From Armatimonadota bacterium (lineage in GTDB: Bacteria > Armatimonadota > Armatimonadia > Armatimonadales > Armatimonadaceae), in NCBI GenBank assembly GCA_014380985.1, contig JACMIU010000229.1, forward strand, positions 1 through 5,614: 5,614 nt of DNA, in the 5' to 3' direction. The notes beneath the pieces were generated by a model, which was not told where the DNA came from, did no database searches, and worked only from the letters and a program-made list of their open reading frames with translations. Made by a program: the position numbers and the translations under genes. This document shows positions 1 to 5,614 of this stretch, in pieces (position 1 is the stretch's first letter; each line of letters begins with the position of its first letter).

Positions 1-297
1 AACGTCGCGTGGCTGTGGAAACAGTGGATGAACATACTACGAATGCGCCAAGACGGTGTGCCGGTATTGGGCTTCACGTGGTACTCGCTGATTGACCAGA
101 TTGACTGGGACTGCGGTTTGACCGAGAAAAACAACCGCGTCAATCCGTGCGGCTTGTACGACTTGCAACGTCAACCGCGCCCGGTCGCGGACGCCTATCG
201 GCAACTGCTACAGGAGTTCGGGCGAATCACCGTCGTGCCGCACGGCGATATGTTCACCCTTACGGATAAACCGGCGACTTTGAAAGTGGTGGTGTAA
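1..297 (+). CDS. C-terminal part of a GH1-type glycosidase (beta-glucosidase-like), 5' end outside window
   Basis: The reading frame is open from the first base and ends at TAA 295-297, giving the last 98 residues; the start lies upstream of the window. The segment GFTWYSLIDQIDWDCGL matches the pattern at the C-terminal end of the family 1 glycoside hydrolase barrel (compare the classic G-Y-F-x-W-S-L-x-D-N-F-E-W), and is followed by the usual GLYDL and RPVADAYRQLL strand and helix. GH1 enzymes hydrolyse beta-linked glucosides or galactosides with two catalytic glutamates; both would lie upstream and cannot be checked. The WYSLIDQIDWD variant points to the divergent group often annotated 'family 1 glycosylhydrolase' rather than classical BglA, so substrate is uncertain. 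The next gene begins one base after the stop, implying an operon. Family assignment is fairly secure, specificity is not. Confidence 0.8.
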   Translation, partial: NVAWLWKQWMNILRMRQDGVPVLGFTWYSLIDQIDWDCGLTEKNNRVNPCGLYDLQRQPRPVADAYRQLLQEFGRITVVPHGDMFTLTDKPATLKVVV

Positions 298-298
298 A

Positions 299-1048
299 AT
301 GACGGAACCGACAATTCTACTGCTTCATTTCTTCGGCGGTTCCGGCGATACGTGGACGGAGACAGTTGCCGAACTTACGGCGCGTGGCTTCCCGTGCCTC
401 GCACCCGACCTGCGCGGATTCGGTGAAAACCGCGCCGCCGATGTGTCTTTCGCCGCGAACGTATCCGACGTTCGGGCGGTTTGCGAATCGCTCGGCGACG
501 CCCCCGTGATTCTCGCCGGACACTCGATGAGCGGCAAAATCGCCCTCGCCGTCGCCGGAACCGTCCCACCGGCAAACGTCGTAGGCTTGGTGCTAATCGC
601 CGCGTCGCCCCCGACCCCCGAACCAATAGCAGACGACGAGCGAAAGCGGCTACTCGCAAGCGCGGGCGACCGTGCCGCAACCGAAGTCACTCTTTCCCAA
701 ATCACCGCAACCCCGCTACCCGAACCCCTACGCGAACGGTTCTTGCGCGATTCGCTCCGGGTTCAGCCGGAAGCGTGGCGCGAATGGCTTACGGTCGGTT
801 CCAAGCAAGATATTTCCGCCAGTCTCACCCCGGTGACGATTCCCGCGCTCGTAGTTGTCGGTGCGGAGGATTCCGGCATGACCGCCGAACTGATGGAAGC
901 CGAAGTCCTGCCGCACCTGCTGAACGCCGTGCCCATCATCACTATCGCGGACGCCGCTCATCTCGTACCACTGGAGCAACCGGCGCGGCTTGCCGAAGCG
1001 ATTGCGCTTTGGTGGGATGAAGCGTCTAAAATCGAACACCAAACTTAA
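299..1048 (+). CDS. alpha/beta hydrolase fold protein
   Basis: 249 residues, a normal length for a small single-domain alpha/beta hydrolase. The nucleophile elbow is G-H-S-M-S-G with Ser76. The likely acid is Asp191 (VVVGAEDS) and the likely base His221 (DAAHLVPLEQP), giving a complete triad in the right order. The oxyanion region reads HFFGGSGDTW (residues 10-19), where most relatives have HG, as in a subgroup with an aromatic after the histidine. Residues about 104-175 form a small helical cap. There is no signal peptide, so it is probably cytoplasmic. Esterase, lactonase, haloperoxidase-like or C-C hydrolase activity are all possible; the sequence does not decide. ATG 299 follows the preceding stop after one base and has no strong Shine-Dalgarno sequence, suggesting coupling to translation of the glycosidase. 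The last 23 bp overlap the convergent dehydrogenase gene. Confidence 0.9.
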   Translation: MTEPTILLLHFFGGSGDTWTETVAELTARGFPCLAPDLRGFGENRAADVSFAANVSDVRAVCESLGDAPVILAGHSMSGKIALAVAGTVPPANVVGLVLIAASPPTPEPIADDERKRLLASAGDRAATEVTLSQITATPLPEPLRERFLRDSLRVQPEAWREWLTVGSKQDISASLTPVTIPALVVVGAEDSGMTAELMEAEVLPHLLNAVPIITIADAAHLVPLEQPARLAEAIALWWDEASKIEHQT

Positions 1049-2075
1049 TCGAACCGTCGGGATGGTTATGCACTGTTTCCAAAATCGTGTCGGCGTCGGC
1101 GAAGTTCACCACCGGGTCAATCACGCCCGGCGCGGTCAGAACCTTTTGCCGCATTAGGGAAACCAGAGCGTCGTAGGCGCGGCGTTCGTCCCAGCGGGGC
1201 GCGTCGCGGGGCGGATGCCCGAATCCGCAACCGTGCGGCACGATCATCGTCAGCCGGTTGTGATGCCACTCGCGCCCCAGCCACATACCTTGCGCTTCGC
1301 CTTGATAAAAGCCCGCCGAGCAAACCGTTCCGGCGACGCGAACGCACCGAGTAGCGAGAAACAACGCCGGGTATACTCCGGCAAGTTCAATCGCCACATC
1401 CACGCCCTTGCCGCCGGTCGCCTCGTGAATCGCCAAAGCAATATCGCCGTCGGTCGCCGGATTGAATGCGTGTGTCGCGCCGTTCGCGGTCGCCCAGTCG
1501 CGCCGCTTCGCCACCGTGTCCACCGCGAAAATCGCCTCCGCGCCGCTCGCCTTTGCGAGAGCCACCGCGAGACAACCGAGCGCACCCAGACCGATAACCG
1601 CCACCGTATCACCGACGCGAATCTGCGATTCCCGAACACAGTGGAACGCCACATACGCCGGTTCAAGGCACAGCGCAAGCAGGGGATCAATCGCGCCCAA
1701 GTGCCACAGCGTCCCGGTTTCCGGCTTCGTCGCCGTTTCCTTGATGTCCATCAGCCCGAACACCCGGTCGCCGACCGCGAACCGCGTCACCTCCGCCCCG
1801 GTTTCTGTCACTGTGCCAACCCCGGTCGTGCCAAACGAGCGCGGCGACTCCGGCGACGGCGGCGACTGCCAATCGTCGCCGGGAACAAACAGGCGTGTTT
1901 CCAGATCGAACGTATGCCCCTTGAACGCCGATCCGTCAAGCATTCCAAAGGTCGTTCCGTGCTTGCCCGAAGCATACTCGGTGGCAATTCTCACCTCGTC
2001 GGGCTTAAGCGGCAGGTCGGCGTATTCGATGCGGGCGGCGCGGTGCGCGTCAACGAGGGCAAGTTTAAGCGGCAT
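1026..2075 (-). CDS. medium-chain dehydrogenase/reductase (alcohol/polyol dehydrogenase-like), apparently lacking zinc-site motifs
   Basis: 349 residues from ATG at 2075 to TAG at 1028-1026. An extension to TTG 2129 is possible but would add 18 residues (MTLPIALCYHRL...) untypical of the family, whereas MPLKLALVD is a typical MDR N terminus. The Rossmann motif GLGALG spans residues 162-167 and is followed by an acidic residue at Asp186, which favours NAD over NADP. The N-terminal catalytic domain has ASGKHGTT (residues 35-42) where zinc enzymes have a Cys-Gly-x-Asp motif, and FGTTGVGTV (81-89) where they have GHE; no four-Cys structural zinc loop is seen. Glu138 in the EPAYVA segment is kept. 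It may therefore be a zinc-independent oxidoreductase. Residues 68-80 form a Ser/Pro-rich insert. Substrate is unknown; the neighbouring glycosidase suggests, but does not show, sugar or polyol metabolism. Confidence 0.87.
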   Translation of the reverse strand: MPLKLALVDAHRAARIEYADLPLKPDEVRIATEYASGKHGTTFGMLDGSAFKGHTFDLETRLFVPGDDWQSPPSPESPRSFGTTGVGTVTETGAEVTRFAVGDRVFGLMDIKETATKPETGTLWHLGAIDPLLALCLEPAYVAFHCVRESQIRVGDTVAVIGLGALGCLAVALAKASGAEAIFAVDTVAKRRDWATANGATHAFNPATDGDIALAIHEATGGKGVDVAIELAGVYPALFLATRCVRVAGTVCSAGFYQGEAQGMWLGREWHHNRLTMIVPHGCGFGHPPRDAPRWDERRAYDALVSLMRQKVLTAPGVIDPVVNFADADTILETVHNHPDGSIKFGVRF

Positions 2076-2081
2076 AATATA

Positions 2082-2087
2082 AAAATA
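2082..2087 (-). promoter_or_regulatory. candidate -10 element for the dehydrogenase gene
   Basis: On the minus strand TATTTT is followed by six bases (TATATT) and then ATG 2075, so transcription would begin at or next to the start codon. TATATT itself is -10-like but abuts the ATG. An alternative promoter is TTGACG (2129-2124) with an 18-base spacer to TACCAT (2105-2100), giving a leader of roughly 20 bases. Upstream of ATG only a weak GAAAG lies at a Shine-Dalgarno-like distance. The choice between these cannot be made from sequence alone. Confidence 0.35.
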
Positions 2088-2110
2088 CTTTCGCAAACGA
2101 TGGTAGCATA

Positions 2111-2152
2111 GGGCGATAGGGAGCGTCAAGCCCTTCCACAGGGCGCTCGCCC
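2111..2152. repeat. imperfect GC-rich dyad in the divergent promoter region
   Basis: The outer arms GGGCGA (2111-2116) and TCGCCC (2147-2152) are complementary. Inside them GCCC (2130-2133) and GGGC (2141-2144) can pair around the seven-base loop TTCCACA. The arms are unequally spaced, with a bulge around TAGGGA. It may be an operator between the two promoters, or chance pairing in GC-rich DNA. There is no T-run, so it is not a typical intrinsic terminator. Confidence 0.25.
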
Positions 2153-2181
2153 CACGTTACCTAATCCCCAACAACATACGG

Positions 2182-2187
2182 TACAAT
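2182..2187 (+). promoter_or_regulatory. candidate -10 element for the DUF58-transglutaminase operon, leaderless spacing
   Basis: TACAAT matches the -10 consensus at five of six positions and ends six bases before GTG 2194. Transcription would therefore start at or very near the start codon, giving a leaderless mRNA. No AGGAG-like sequence is present in the 20 bases before GTG, which fits this reading. No convincing -35 hexamer is seen at 16-19 bases upstream; TTACCT at 2157-2162 is the nearest weak candidate. Confidence 0.5.
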
Positions 2188-2193
2188 AACCGC

Positions 2194-3459
2194 GTGAACC
2201 GCCTCGGAAGTGCCGGAATTAAATCGCTCGTTATCACCGTTGCCACGGCGTTTTTGTTCGTGGTCGCCGTTCTGCTCGACCTACAGTACCTCTACCTGAT
2301 GGCGGTCGCGCTTGCCGTGCTTCCGCTCGCGTCCTACACGCTCGCCTACTTTTTCGCCACGCGCTTTGCCGCCTCCCGCGAACACTCCGCCACCGTTCCC
2401 GAAGGTCGGCGACTGTCCGTTACGCTTGAAGTCGTCTCGCAAGGCGGACTGCCGCAATCGGCGGTGCAAGTCGTGGACACCATTCCCGCCGAACTCATCA
2501 ACCCCGACACGCCGAACGCGCTCACCACACCCGCCCCGCTTCCAACATGGGATGGTGCTACGGGATCGCGTACCGATTTTGTCGAACCGCAGTATCGCGG
2601 CGTCTACAAACTCGGTCCCGCCCGCCTTGTGTCTACCGACCCCCTCGGCTTGTTCTCTTTTTCCGCAAACCTTCCCATAGAAACCGAACTTGTTGTGCTA
2701 CCCGAACCCCTCGCCGCGCTCGACAAGTCGGCGGGCGGCGAAGGGGCGCGGGGCGTCCGCGAACGCGACGGCAAAACCCGGCGCGGCGAAGGCATGGAGT
2801 TCCACGGAGTCCGCGAGTACCAGCAAGGCGACCCCCTGCGCCGCGTCCACTGGCCCACCTCGGCACGAACTGGCAAACTCGCCGTGATCGAGTTCGAGCG
2901 GGCGTACCAGCAGGATATTTGTATCGTGATGGATTTGACCGCCGGAACCAACTACGGGCGCGGGCGCGATTCTACATTGGAATACGCCGTGAAAGTCGCC
3001 GCTACTCTCGCCGACCGAACCCTTCGCGCCGGGGGCGGGGTGCGCCTTTTAACCCAGCACGACAACTTAGCCGTCAAGCCCCGCGAAGCCGACCCCGAAG
3101 CGGCGCGGTTCCGACTGTTCGACCGATTGGCACGGCTAAAGTGCGACGCTGACACGCCCCTTGCGCCCTCGCTCACGGCGGCACGAACCGTCACCGATGG
3201 CGGAACCCATTACGCCGTGCTGACCTCCTACGGTGAACCCGGCTTACTCGCCTTTTTAGCCGACCGAGTGCGGCACGGCGATTCCGTGGTGGTTTATTTT
3301 TTCGAGCCGACCAGTTTTGGCGGCGTCCCCAAAGGCGGCGTTTTGTCGCCCGCCGTAGCGGGCAAATCGGCAACCCTGCGCGTCATTGAGTGCGGAACCC
3401 ATTCCCCATGGAAAGAAGGCGGACGAAACCTTGAATATCTTTTGCGCGACGATTCCTGA
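2194..3459 (+). CDS. DUF58 family membrane-anchored protein
   Basis: 421 residues, a usual length for DUF58 proteins, starting at GTG 2194. Two adjacent hydrophobic helices (about residues 12-28 and 32-54) anchor the N terminus in the membrane. A beta-rich domain follows, with the conserved YRGVYKLGP and DPLGLF motifs (about 134-154). The DUF58 hallmark spans residues 200-229: G-M-E-F-H-G-V-R-E-Y, then G-D-P-L-R-R-V-H-W and a K at 228. After it comes a vWA-like strand, ICIVMDLTAGT (242-252). Asp247 and Thr249 sit where a metal-site DxSxS is expected, but the third position is Gly251. DUF58 proteins typically occur with MoxR ATPases and transglutaminase-domain membrane proteins; their molecular role is poorly defined. 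The downstream transglutaminase overlaps its 3' end, indicating an operon. No MoxR gene precedes it. Confidence 0.92.
   Translation: MNRLGSAGIKSLVITVATAFLFVVAVLLDLQYLYLMAVALAVLPLASYTLAYFFATRFAASREHSATVPEGRRLSVTLEVVSQGGLPQSAVQVVDTIPAELINPDTPNALTTPAPLPTWDGATGSRTDFVEPQYRGVYKLGPARLVSTDPLGLFSFSANLPIETELVVLPEPLAALDKSAGGEGARGVRERDGKTRRGEGMEFHGVREYQQGDPLRRVHWPTSARTGKLAVIEFERAYQQDICIVMDLTAGTNYGRGRDSTLEYAVKVAATLADRTLRAGGGVRLLTQHDNLAVKPREADPEAARFRLFDRLARLKCDADTPLAPSLTAARTVTDGGTHYAVLTSYGEPGLLAFLADRVRHGDSVVVYFFEPTSFGGVPKGGVLSPAVAGKSATLRVIECGTHSPWKEGGRNLEYLLRDDS
3414..3419 (+). promoter_or_regulatory. candidate ribosome binding site for the transglutaminase gene
   Basis: AGAAGG lies inside the 3' end of the DUF58 gene, 11 bases before TTG 3431. 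The spacing is slightly long, but it is the only Shine-Dalgarno-like sequence near a possible start in this frame and supports the TTG choice. Confidence 0.35.
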
Positions 3460-5614
3460 CAAACCGGACGCCGCCCGCGTTTCCCCCGGCAACAATCCGG
3501 GCAATATCTCGATTCCGCTCTACGTTGCGGGGGCGGTGGCACAACTTGCCGGGCTAACCGCACTGGCATTCCAACTCACCGAACCGACGTTCGCCTATTT
3601 CACCATGCTCCTCACGGTCATCGGACTGACTTGCGCCTATTTCCTGCGCCGGTTCGGCGGATCGTCGCGGCTTTTGCAAGGCGGCGCGGCAATCGTCACG
3701 CTCGCGTTTCTCGCCGCGCTTCGCGGCGTCGGTCCCTTCCAAAATCTGGTTCCGTTCGAGGCGCAAGGTTCACAAGAGTTGCTCCTCGTTTGCGCCCTCG
3801 CTTTTACCGCAACCCTCTGCTCGTTTCTACTGATTACCGACGAGTCGGTCATGTTTACCTGTGTTTGGGCGATTGCGATTATCGGGCTTACCGGCACGGT
3901 AAACATCAACCAAGAACTGATTATCTGCTTCATTGTCTTCCTCATCGCGGCGACTTTTTTGCTTGTACATCAAAACAGCCTGAGTGGCGGAATGGCGAGC
4001 GTAACCGAAAACGTTCTGCTCGGCGACGGAGAAGGCGCGAAAAACGCGGCACGTCCCCGGTGGCGACTGCTACAAACGCAAGCCAAAGTCGCCTTCGCTT
4101 GCGCCGCCGGAGCGATACTGCTCGGCTTTCTGATTGCGATTCCCTTGCAAATGATCGGGCGTAACTTGTCGCTCGGCTCCGTCATCCAACGCCTCAATGT
4201 GCCGCCCGCCGCCGCCCAGCAACTCACTGGTGCGAGTCGTGGTGCGTTCCAACTCAATTTCAACAGCGGCACCGATTTTCAAGTCGGCTTAGGACCCGTA
4301 TCGGACGATTTAACCGAACGCGCCCGCGTCGAATCGCCGAAGCCACTCTACTGGCGCGGGCGACTGTTCGACTATTACACCGGTAAAGGCTGGACAAACA
4401 CGTTCATTACGGCGCAACGCGCCCCGCAGGACAGCGAAATACTAACACCCGTCGGCGATGATGACGCCGAAGGGTTAAGCACGTTCCGCGTTCCCGCCGT
4501 TTCCCACGACCGCAAAAAAACCGAAACAGTCAAATACCGGTTTCACGTGCAGGGACGGTTTCAACCCCTCTATGTCGCCGCCGAAGCGCGAGAACTGCGC
4601 CTCGCTTCCGCCAACGTGACGCTTCGCCCCGACAACGCCCTTTCCGTTCCCAACGTTTGGTCGCCCTACTACGAGGGCATTTCCGAGATTCCCGATGCCA
4701 AACCGAGCGACCTCAAGAAAACGCGGCAACGCTACCCCGGCGTGATGCAACGTCTGTACCTACAATTGGGCGAAAAAGAAACGTCGCTCGGCGAACTCGC
4801 CGAGCAGATTATCACCGATGCGAACGCGCAAAACCCGTATGACAAAGCCGAGGCACTGCGCCAATGGGTATCGTCGAACTGCGTCTACACGCTGGACGCG
4901 CCCGCCGTGCCGCCGGGGCGCGACGCCGCCGAATACTTTCTGCGCGACTCCAAAGAAGGCTACTGCGACCTGTACGCGACCGCGTTCACCATGCTCTGCC
5001 GCCACGCCGGGCTACCGGCGCGAATTGCTACCGGCTTCGCGCCGGGCGTCGAGATTGAAGACGCGAAAACACGAACCTTTAGTTTGCGCGAAGCCGACCG
5101 CCACTCATGGACTGAAGTCTACTTCGATGGCTACGGCTGGATAGTTTTCGACGCCACGCAGGACACGCCGGGAACCATGCCCGCCGCCCGGACTCCCGAA
5201 CCGCAGGACGACAACCGAACCTTGATCGAGCGCGTTCTCGGTGCCGGTTGGCTCCCGCTCACCTTGACCGTGCTGGGTGCGGGTGGTTTTATGTACTTTT
5301 TGGTGATGGAAGCGGGGCTACTGCTTCGCAGCGTGAAGGTCGCCGCCGCGCCGGGGGCGCACAGCGTTTCCGCCGACGCCCGCAAAATCGTCCGCACTTA
5401 TGAGAGTGCTTCGCGGCAACTCGGTCGGCGCGGGGTACGCCGCGCCGCGCACGCTACCACCACCGAATACCTGCAAGCCGTGCGCCGCGAACTCGGCGAA
5501 AACGTCTATGAAGCGTTCGCGCCGCTCACCGCCCTGTTTCAACGTGCTGTGTACGCCGCGCAGGTCGCGCCCATGACCCCCACCTATACCGCTAAAGCAA
5601 GCGACGCCTTGAAG
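3431..5614 (+). CDS. TgpA/DUF3488-type membrane transglutaminase with DUF4129-like tail, 3' end outside window
   Basis: The frame is open for 728 codons from TTG 3431 to the window end with no stop. No ATG or GTG precedes the first membrane helix, so TTG is the best start; it overlaps the DUF58 gene by 29 bp. About seven hydrophobic helices lie at roughly residues 26-49, 54-72, 81-98, 115-135, 138-158, 161-181 and 219-243. An extracytoplasmic region follows, with LYWRGRLFDYYTGKGW (306-321) typical of this family, then a transglutaminase core at about 450-600. Its triad is Cys512 (GYCDLYATAF), His558 (RHSWTEVYF) and Asp574 (GWIVFDAT). One more helix (about 612-630) leads to a cytoplasmic DUF4129-like segment. 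The enzyme could act as transglutaminase or thiol protease on envelope proteins; the substrate is unknown. It likely works with the DUF58 protein. Confidence 0.92.
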   Translation, partial: MNIFCATIPDKPDAARVSPGNNPGNISIPLYVAGAVAQLAGLTALAFQLTEPTFAYFTMLLTVIGLTCAYFLRRFGGSSRLLQGGAAIVTLAFLAALRGVGPFQNLVPFEAQGSQELLLVCALAFTATLCSFLLITDESVMFTCVWAIAIIGLTGTVNINQELIICFIVFLIAATFLLVHQNSLSGGMASVTENVLLGDGEGAKNAARPRWRLLQTQAKVAFACAAGAILLGFLIAIPLQMIGRNLSLGSVIQRLNVPPAAAQQLTGASRGAFQLNFNSGTDFQVGLGPVSDDLTERARVESPKPLYWRGRLFDYYTGKGWTNTFITAQRAPQDSEILTPVGDDDAEGLSTFRVPAVSHDRKKTETVKYRFHVQGRFQPLYVAAEARELRLASANVTLRPDNALSVPNVWSPYYEGISEIPDAKPSDLKKTRQRYPGVMQRLYLQLGEKETSLGELAEQIITDANAQNPYDKAEALRQWVSSNCVYTLDAPAVPPGRDAAEYFLRDSKEGYCDLYATAFTMLCRHAGLPARIATGFAPGVEIEDAKTRTFSLREADRHSWTEVYFDGYGWIVFDATQDTPGTMPAARTPEPQDDNRTLIERVLGAGWLPLTLTVLGAGGFMYFLVMEAGLLLRSVKVAAAPGAHSVSADARKIVRTYESASRQLGRRGVRRAAHATTTEYLQAVRRELGENVYEAFAPLTALFQRAVYAAQVAPMTPTYTAKASDALK

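Larger units (their letters stand above)
2076..2193. promoter_or_regulatory. divergent intergenic promoter region
   Basis: These 118 bp separate the start codons of the dehydrogenase (leftward) and the DUF58 gene (rightward) and are the only real intergenic gap in the window. The left end is AT-rich (2073-2090), unlike its surroundings. Both start codons have a -10-like hexamer six bases upstream. A GC-rich dyad occupies about 2111-2152. The two genes could share regulation through this region, but that is inference. Confidence 0.55.

Noticed and set aside
481..1020. 179-codon + strand frame inside the alpha/beta hydrolase gene
   Set aside because: The composition is extremely Arg-rich and it lies out of frame within a gene with an intact catalytic triad.
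1845..1870. Repetitive GGCGAC-rich stretch in the dehydrogenase gene
   Set aside because: It encodes the Ser/Pro-rich insert in frame; too short and irregular to be a tandem-repeat element.
1215..2111. 298-codon open frame on the + strand, antisense to the dehydrogenase
   Set aside because: It is Arg-rich and low in recognisable motifs. It is the shadow expected from GC-rich codon use opposite a well-supported MDR gene.
2076..2129. N-terminal extension of the dehydrogenase from TTG 2129
   Set aside because: The 18 extra residues do not resemble the family and would overlap the promoter region; MPLKLALVD at 2075 fits the MDR N terminus.
3631..4164. 177-codon + strand frame within the transglutaminase region
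   Set aside because: The overlapping frame from 3431 encodes clear membrane helices and continues to the window end; this one is Arg/Ser-rich shadow.
1..5614. Frequent GAACC/CGAACC words across the + strand genes, considered as a possible uptake-like or signal word
   Set aside because: They fall mostly on GAA-CCx or CGA-ACC codon pairs and fit codon preference; without genome-wide counts there is no reason to call a motif.
1..5614. tRNA, rRNA, CRISPR arrays, insertion sequences or attachment sites
   Set aside because: Read through both strands without finding cloverleaf-like, repeat-spacer, transposase or terminal inverted repeat structure.

Overview
This 5.6 kb window is GC-rich (about 60% by eye) bacterial chromosomal DNA. 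It is densely coded, with five protein genes in two blocks and one true intergenic gap of about 118 bp. I see no RNA gene, insertion sequence, CRISPR array or phage signature. The taxon cannot be fixed from the sequence. The gene content (a family 1 glycosidase, a DUF58 protein and a TgpA-like transglutaminase) occurs in many free-living phyla. A GC-rich, non-proteobacterial lineage such as Armatimonadota, Acidobacteriota, Chloroflexota or Deinococcota is a guess only. Several gene starts lack a clear Shine-Dalgarno sequence.

Region 1 (1-1048, + strand) holds the last 98 codons of a GH1-type glycosidase, followed one base later by an alpha/beta hydrolase. They look like one translationally coupled operon. 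Region 2 (1026-2075, - strand) is a medium-chain dehydrogenase/reductase. It converges on the hydrolase gene, and the two coding regions overlap by 23 bp at their 3' ends. It keeps the Rossmann nucleotide-binding fold but lacks the usual zinc-ligand motifs.

Region 3 (2076-2193) is a divergent promoter region. On each side a -10-like hexamer lies six bases before the start codon (TACAAT before GTG; TATTTT before ATG). This is the spacing expected of leaderless transcripts. A GC-rich imperfect dyad lies between them.

Region 4 (2194-5614, + strand) is a two-gene operon. The first gene encodes a membrane-anchored DUF58 protein. The second, overlapping it by 29 bp, encodes a large multi-pass membrane transglutaminase of the TgpA/DUF3488 type with a C-terminal DUF4129-like tail, and runs off the window end. 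This pair normally occurs with a MoxR-type AAA+ ATPase. No such gene lies directly upstream here, so if present it is downstream or elsewhere. The inferred role is a cell-envelope protein-processing or cross-linking module. Its substrate is unknown in this family in general.

I found no clearly new biological system. The points most worth a second look are the paired leaderless-type promoters, the coding overlap of the convergent genes, the MoxR-less DUF58-transglutaminase pair, and the altered metal sites in the DUF58 protein and the dehydrogenase.
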